DNA from: an uncultured Christensenella sp.
GTDB lineage: Bacteria; Bacillota; Clostridia; Christensenellales; Borkfalkiaceae
DNA: 8,510 nucleotides
Direction: 5' to 3'
Assembly (NCBI GenBank): GCA_905212395.1
Contig: CAJMEI010000039.1
Span: 1-8,510 of the forward strand
The notes beneath the pieces are model-generated. The model was not told the DNA's origin. It worked only from the letters and a program-made list of their open reading frames with translations, and made no database searches. A program made the position numbers and the translations under genes. Of the stretch, positions 5,568 through 8,510 are shown piece by piece. How positions within the stretch are numbered: position 1 is the stretch's first letter; each line of letters starts with the position of its first letter.

Positions 5568-8510
5568 GGAACAACTTTCGGCTATAAATTCAAGGGGAAA
5601 AAACGTTTTGGTATCCGCTTCCGCAGGGAGCGGGAAAACCAGCGTTATGATTGAAAGAATAGTCAATATCATTTTAAATAAAGAAGCGGGTATAGACGAA
5701 ATTCTTGCCACTACCTTTACTAAACTTGCCGCCGAAGAGATGAAACAAAGGCTGTTAAAAGCGTTAAAACAAAGCGGTAGTAAGGACGAATTCGTTTTAA
5801 AAAGCATAAGAAACTTACCGTATGCGGATATTTCTACAATACATTCTTTTTGCGTAAATTTAATAAGGAAATATTTTTATTTGTTAGACGTCGGGGCGGA
5901 TTTTAAAATAATAGAAGAAACGGACGCAAGCCAGTTAAAACAAGAAGTAATAGATTTTACCTTTACAAATTTATACTCATCTGAAAACCCCGCCTTTTTA
6001 AGGCTTGCGAAAAAATATACGCGTTACCGCCAAGATACCGCTTTTAAAAACTACGTGTTAAGCTTATATAATTACGTCGAATCGGAAAAAGACCGTTTCG
6101 GGTTTTTAAGAAAGTCTTTAAAATACTATTGCAAGCAAGGTTCAGATGAACTTTTACAAAGCTTTTACGAGATGAAAAAAGGCGAGATAAACGACTTATT
6201 GCCCCACTTATCTGCTTTAAAAGATTATAAAAGCGAGAAATGGGACAAGTTTAGTATAAGCGTTGAACAAATGATAAATTCGTGCCGTGAGTTTTCCGAA
6301 AGCTTAGAAAAAGCGAAGGCTATAAGCGGAATTGAATTTTCTTTGCCCAGAGTTTTAAAATTAACGGAAGAAGAAAAAGACAAGAAAGAATATTTAAAAG
6401 CTTGTAAAGAAAAACTCGAAAGTGTATTTTCAAGTTTTAAAGAGTTTGCGTCTTGCTGTGAAAATACCGAAATTATAGAACTTGCGGGGAAAGACTATTC
6501 GGATTTGGCGGACGTTGTAGAGATATTTTCGAAAGAATATTCTCAAATAAAAAGAGATAAAAACGTTTTAGATTTTGCGGATTTAGAATATTACGCCATA
6601 AAACTTTTATCAAACGAGCAAACCGCCAACGAAGTAAAAAACAAATACAAATTTATTTTGGTTGACGAATATCAAGACGTAAATTCGGCGCAAGAATATA
6701 TCATCGATAAAATTTCAAATAACAATCTTTTTTTGGTGGGGGACGTAAAGCAGTCGATTTACGGATTTAGGGGTTGTAACAGCGATATATTTTTAAATAC
6801 CAAAGCAAGATTTTTAAACGGCGAAGGGGAATATATAGAGTTAAAAGAAAATTTCCGTTCGGCAAAAAACGTGATAAATGGCGTAAACAATATTTTTTCC
6901 AAAGTTATGACGGAAGATTTAATGGGTATAGACTATAAAAGCTCCCCTATGAAATACGGCGGATTATATAAAAATTACGACGGGGAAACAAGGCTTTACT
7001 TTTGCGAAAAAGACGAGACCGACGAAGAAAATAACTTGGAAACTTACGACTTGTTGAAAGACGCGTTTTCGGAAAGCAATTCCTCATTTAAAGAAGGGGA
7101 ACAAGTTTTAGCAATAATAAAGGAAAACGTAGGCAAAGATTATTACGACGTTAAAAGCGGTTCTTTGCAAAAAATATGTTTTTCCGATATAACGATACTC
7201 GTTAGGTCAATGGGTAATTTTACCGATAAGCTTATAAAATATTTGTTAAAAAGCGGAATAAGGGTTTCTTGTCAAAACAAAAATAAAGAACCCGACTATC
7301 CCGAAATTAACGTTTTAATAGGTATTTTAAAATTATTAATACGTTTATCGGACGTTCCGCTTGCAATTGCCTTAAAAAGCGAAATGGGTTGTTTAACGGA
7401 AGAAGAGCTTTGCAAAATAAGGTTGAATTATCCTACGGGGACTTTTGTGGAAGCCGTTAAGAATTACGATAAAAACGACGAATTAAAAAATAAAATAAAC
7501 GCGTTTTTCATTTATTACGATAATTTACGCCTTAAAGCGGAATTCGAAAACGCAGGCAGTATTTTAGGGAGAATTTTATCCGATACGGGAATGGAAGTTC
7601 GTTTCGGAAGTTCAGCGTTCGGGAAAGCAAAATTAGACAGGGTTTATAGATTTATGAACGCCGTTAAGGAAATGAGTGTAGAAAGCGTAATAAACGCTAT
7701 GGAAACGGGCGCGTTAAAAATAAATTTTTCTTCCGTTTCTGACGACGACAGCGTAAAAATTATGACGATGCACGCTTCTAAAGGCTTAGAATTTCCCGTT
7801 GTGATTTTGGCTAATTGTAGCGCAAGGTTTAATAAAGACGATTTAAAAAAGGATATCGTAATAGATAGGGATTACGGCGTTGCGGTAAAATATTTCGACG
7901 AAGTTAATAAGAGAATTTATTATAAATTACCGCATATGGAATTCGTAAAATATTGCATAGACAAAATAATTAAAAAAGAAGAAGCAAGGCTATTTTACGT
8001 TGCGACCACAAGGGCAAAGTATAAACTTTTTATAATAGGTAAAAAGCAAAAAGATAAGGTTGTTTTAGAAGAAAATAAATTTTTGGATTTTATAAAAGAC
8101 GGCGACGTTCCGCAAGGAGAAATTGTTAATTTAAAAGAAGAAATTTTTGACGAACGAAAAGAAAGAACCGTTTTTTGTAACGATTATATTTCGGATTACG
8201 TTAGCGAAATTAAAAAGAACCTACAATTTAAATACAAATTTGAAAACGTCCCCGTAAAAAAATCGGTCAGCGAGTTAAGCGAATTTTCCTTTGACGACGA
8301 TAGGGTATACGAAAGATTAAATTTAGGCTCTACTTCTACGGAAATAGGAACTGCGTATCACAAATTTTTGCAAGTTTGGGATTTTTCTTCCGATTTTAAC
8401 GAACTGTTTTCTTCTTTACAAGAAAACGGATTTTCGCAAGAAGAAATAGCCCTTTTAGATAAAGAAAAGTTAAGCGATATTTGTTCTATGCCGATTTTTA
8501 AAGAGCTAAA
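5554..8510 (+). CDS. addA: AddA subunit of the AddAB helicase-nuclease, partial: 985 codons visible, 3' end beyond the window
   Basis: AddA is the ATP-driven 3'-5' SF1A helicase and second nuclease of AddAB. The frame is open from 5554 to the end with no stop. The motifs appear in order. TKEQ (4-7) is the Q motif, and SASAGSGKT (21-29, K28) is Walker A. TTFTKLAAEEM (53-63) is motif Ia, and ISTIHSFC (93-100) follows it. LDFADLE (339-345) comes next, then VDEYQD (370-375, Walker B with D371 and E372). VGDVKQSIYGFRG (395-407) is motif III and ENFRS (432-436, R435) is motif IV. TMHASKGLEFPV (738-749) is motif V. YVATTRAK (815-822, arginine finger R820) is motif VI. The C-terminal nuclease has begun: VSELS (about 905-909) and GTAYH with H936, its first metal-ligand motif. 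The D, DYK and Q..Y motifs would follow in the missing 200 or so residues. The usual family length is about 1200. All visible helicase residues look functional, so this is an active-looking gene cut only by the window edge. It is co-transcribed and translationally coupled with addB. Confidence 0.96.
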   Translation, partial: MERTKEQLSAINSRGKNVLVSASAGSGKTSVMIERIVNIILNKEAGIDEILATTFTKLAAEEMKQRLLKALKQSGSKDEFVLKSIRNLPYADISTIHSFCVNLIRKYFYLLDVGADFKIIEETDASQLKQEVIDFTFTNLYSSENPAFLRLAKKYTRYRQDTAFKNYVLSLYNYVESEKDRFGFLRKSLKYYCKQGSDELLQSFYEMKKGEINDLLPHLSALKDYKSEKWDKFSISVEQMINSCREFSESLEKAKAISGIEFSLPRVLKLTEEEKDKKEYLKACKEKLESVFSSFKEFASCCENTEIIELAGKDYSDLADVVEIFSKEYSQIKRDKNVLDFADLEYYAIKLLSNEQTANEVKNKYKFILVDEYQDVNSAQEYIIDKISNNNLFLVGDVKQSIYGFRGCNSDIFLNTKARFLNGEGEYIELKENFRSAKNVINGVNNIFSKVMTEDLMGIDYKSSPMKYGGLYKNYDGETRLYFCEKDETDEENNLETYDLLKDAFSESNSSFKEGEQVLAIIKENVGKDYYDVKSGSLQKICFSDITILVRSMGNFTDKLIKYLLKSGIRVSCQNKNKEPDYPEINVLIGILKLLIRLSDVPLAIALKSEMGCLTEEELCKIRLNYPTGTFVEAVKNYDKNDELKNKINAFFIYYDNLRLKAEFENAGSILGRILSDTGMEVRFGSSAFGKAKLDRVYRFMNAVKEMSVESVINAMETGALKINFSSVSDDDSVKIMTMHASKGLEFPVVILANCSARFNKDDLKKDIVIDRDYGVAVKYFDEVNKRIYYKLPHMEFVKYCIDKIIKKEEARLFYVATTRAKYKLFIIGKKQKDKVVLEENKFLDFIKDGDVPQGEIVNLKEEIFDERKERTVFCNDYISDYVSEIKKNLQFKYKFENVPVKKSVSELSEFSFDDDRVYERLNLGSTSTEIGTAYHKFLQVWDFSSDFNELFSSLQENGFSQEEIALLDKEKLSDICSMPIFKEL

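Noticed and set aside
4754..5807. Open frames of 72, 101 and 116 codons on the - strand across the addB nuclease region and the start of addA
   Set aside because: They are shadows of the highly conserved coding sequence on the + strand. The 116-codon frame spans the addB-addA junction antisense and has no promoter or ribosome-binding site.
5554..8510. addA as a pseudogene or a broken gene, because it has no stop codon
   Set aside because: Translation is uninterrupted through every helicase motif to the last base. The missing end is caused by the window boundary.
2349..8510. A DNA-defence system (nuclease plus helicase) encoded by the two large genes
   Set aside because: Motif order, the Cx2Cx5C cluster, subunit sizes and the addB-addA overlap identify housekeeping AddAB recombination enzymes. 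No defence-associated partner, integrase or other island feature is present in the window.

Overview
The window comes from an AT-rich bacterial chromosome, most likely a low-GC Firmicute (Bacillota, Clostridia-like). The evidence is the addB-addA gene order, sigma-A-type promoters, A/T-rich codon use with many TTA and ATA codons, and Gram-positive-type Shine-Dalgarno sites. AddAB rather than RecBCD is the usual end-processing enzyme in this phylum. The genus cannot be read from the sequence.

Layout. Positions 1-1099 hold a promoter and a complete membrane acyltransferase of the acyltransferase-3 (OafA/WecH-like) family on the + strand. Positions 1101-1129 form a perfect 12-bp hairpin that serves as a shared terminator between this gene and the convergent gene that follows. 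Positions 1143-2090 (- strand) encode a 315-residue lipoprotein of unknown function. Positions 2091-2348 are a divergent intergenic region. It contains one promoter for the lipoprotein, one for addB, and two related AT-rich palindromic elements, one in each predicted leader. Positions 2349-5567 (+) encode AddB, with a RecB-type nuclease domain and four iron-sulfur-type cysteines but no Walker A motif. Positions 5554-8510 (+) encode AddA, overlapping addB by 14 bp and running off the end of the window. Its SF1A (UvrD/Rep-type) helicase motifs are all visible. Only the first motif of its nuclease domain is inside the window.

How the genes work together. addB and addA form a translationally coupled operon for the helicase-nuclease that resects double-strand breaks before RecA loading. 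AddA supplies the motor and one nuclease. AddB supplies the second nuclease and an iron-sulfur-stabilised scaffold with a degenerate helicase fold. The acyltransferase and the lipoprotein are both cell-envelope genes. They converge on one terminator, but nothing in the sequence ties them to each other or to DNA repair.

This is mostly ordinary chromosomal sequence. I see no tRNA or rRNA, CRISPR array, insertion sequence, prophage gene or attachment site, and no clear new biological system. The points worth a second look are the apparently leaderless acyltransferase transcript, the lost AddB nucleotide-binding motif, the paired palindromes around the divergent promoters, and the unrecognised lipoprotein.
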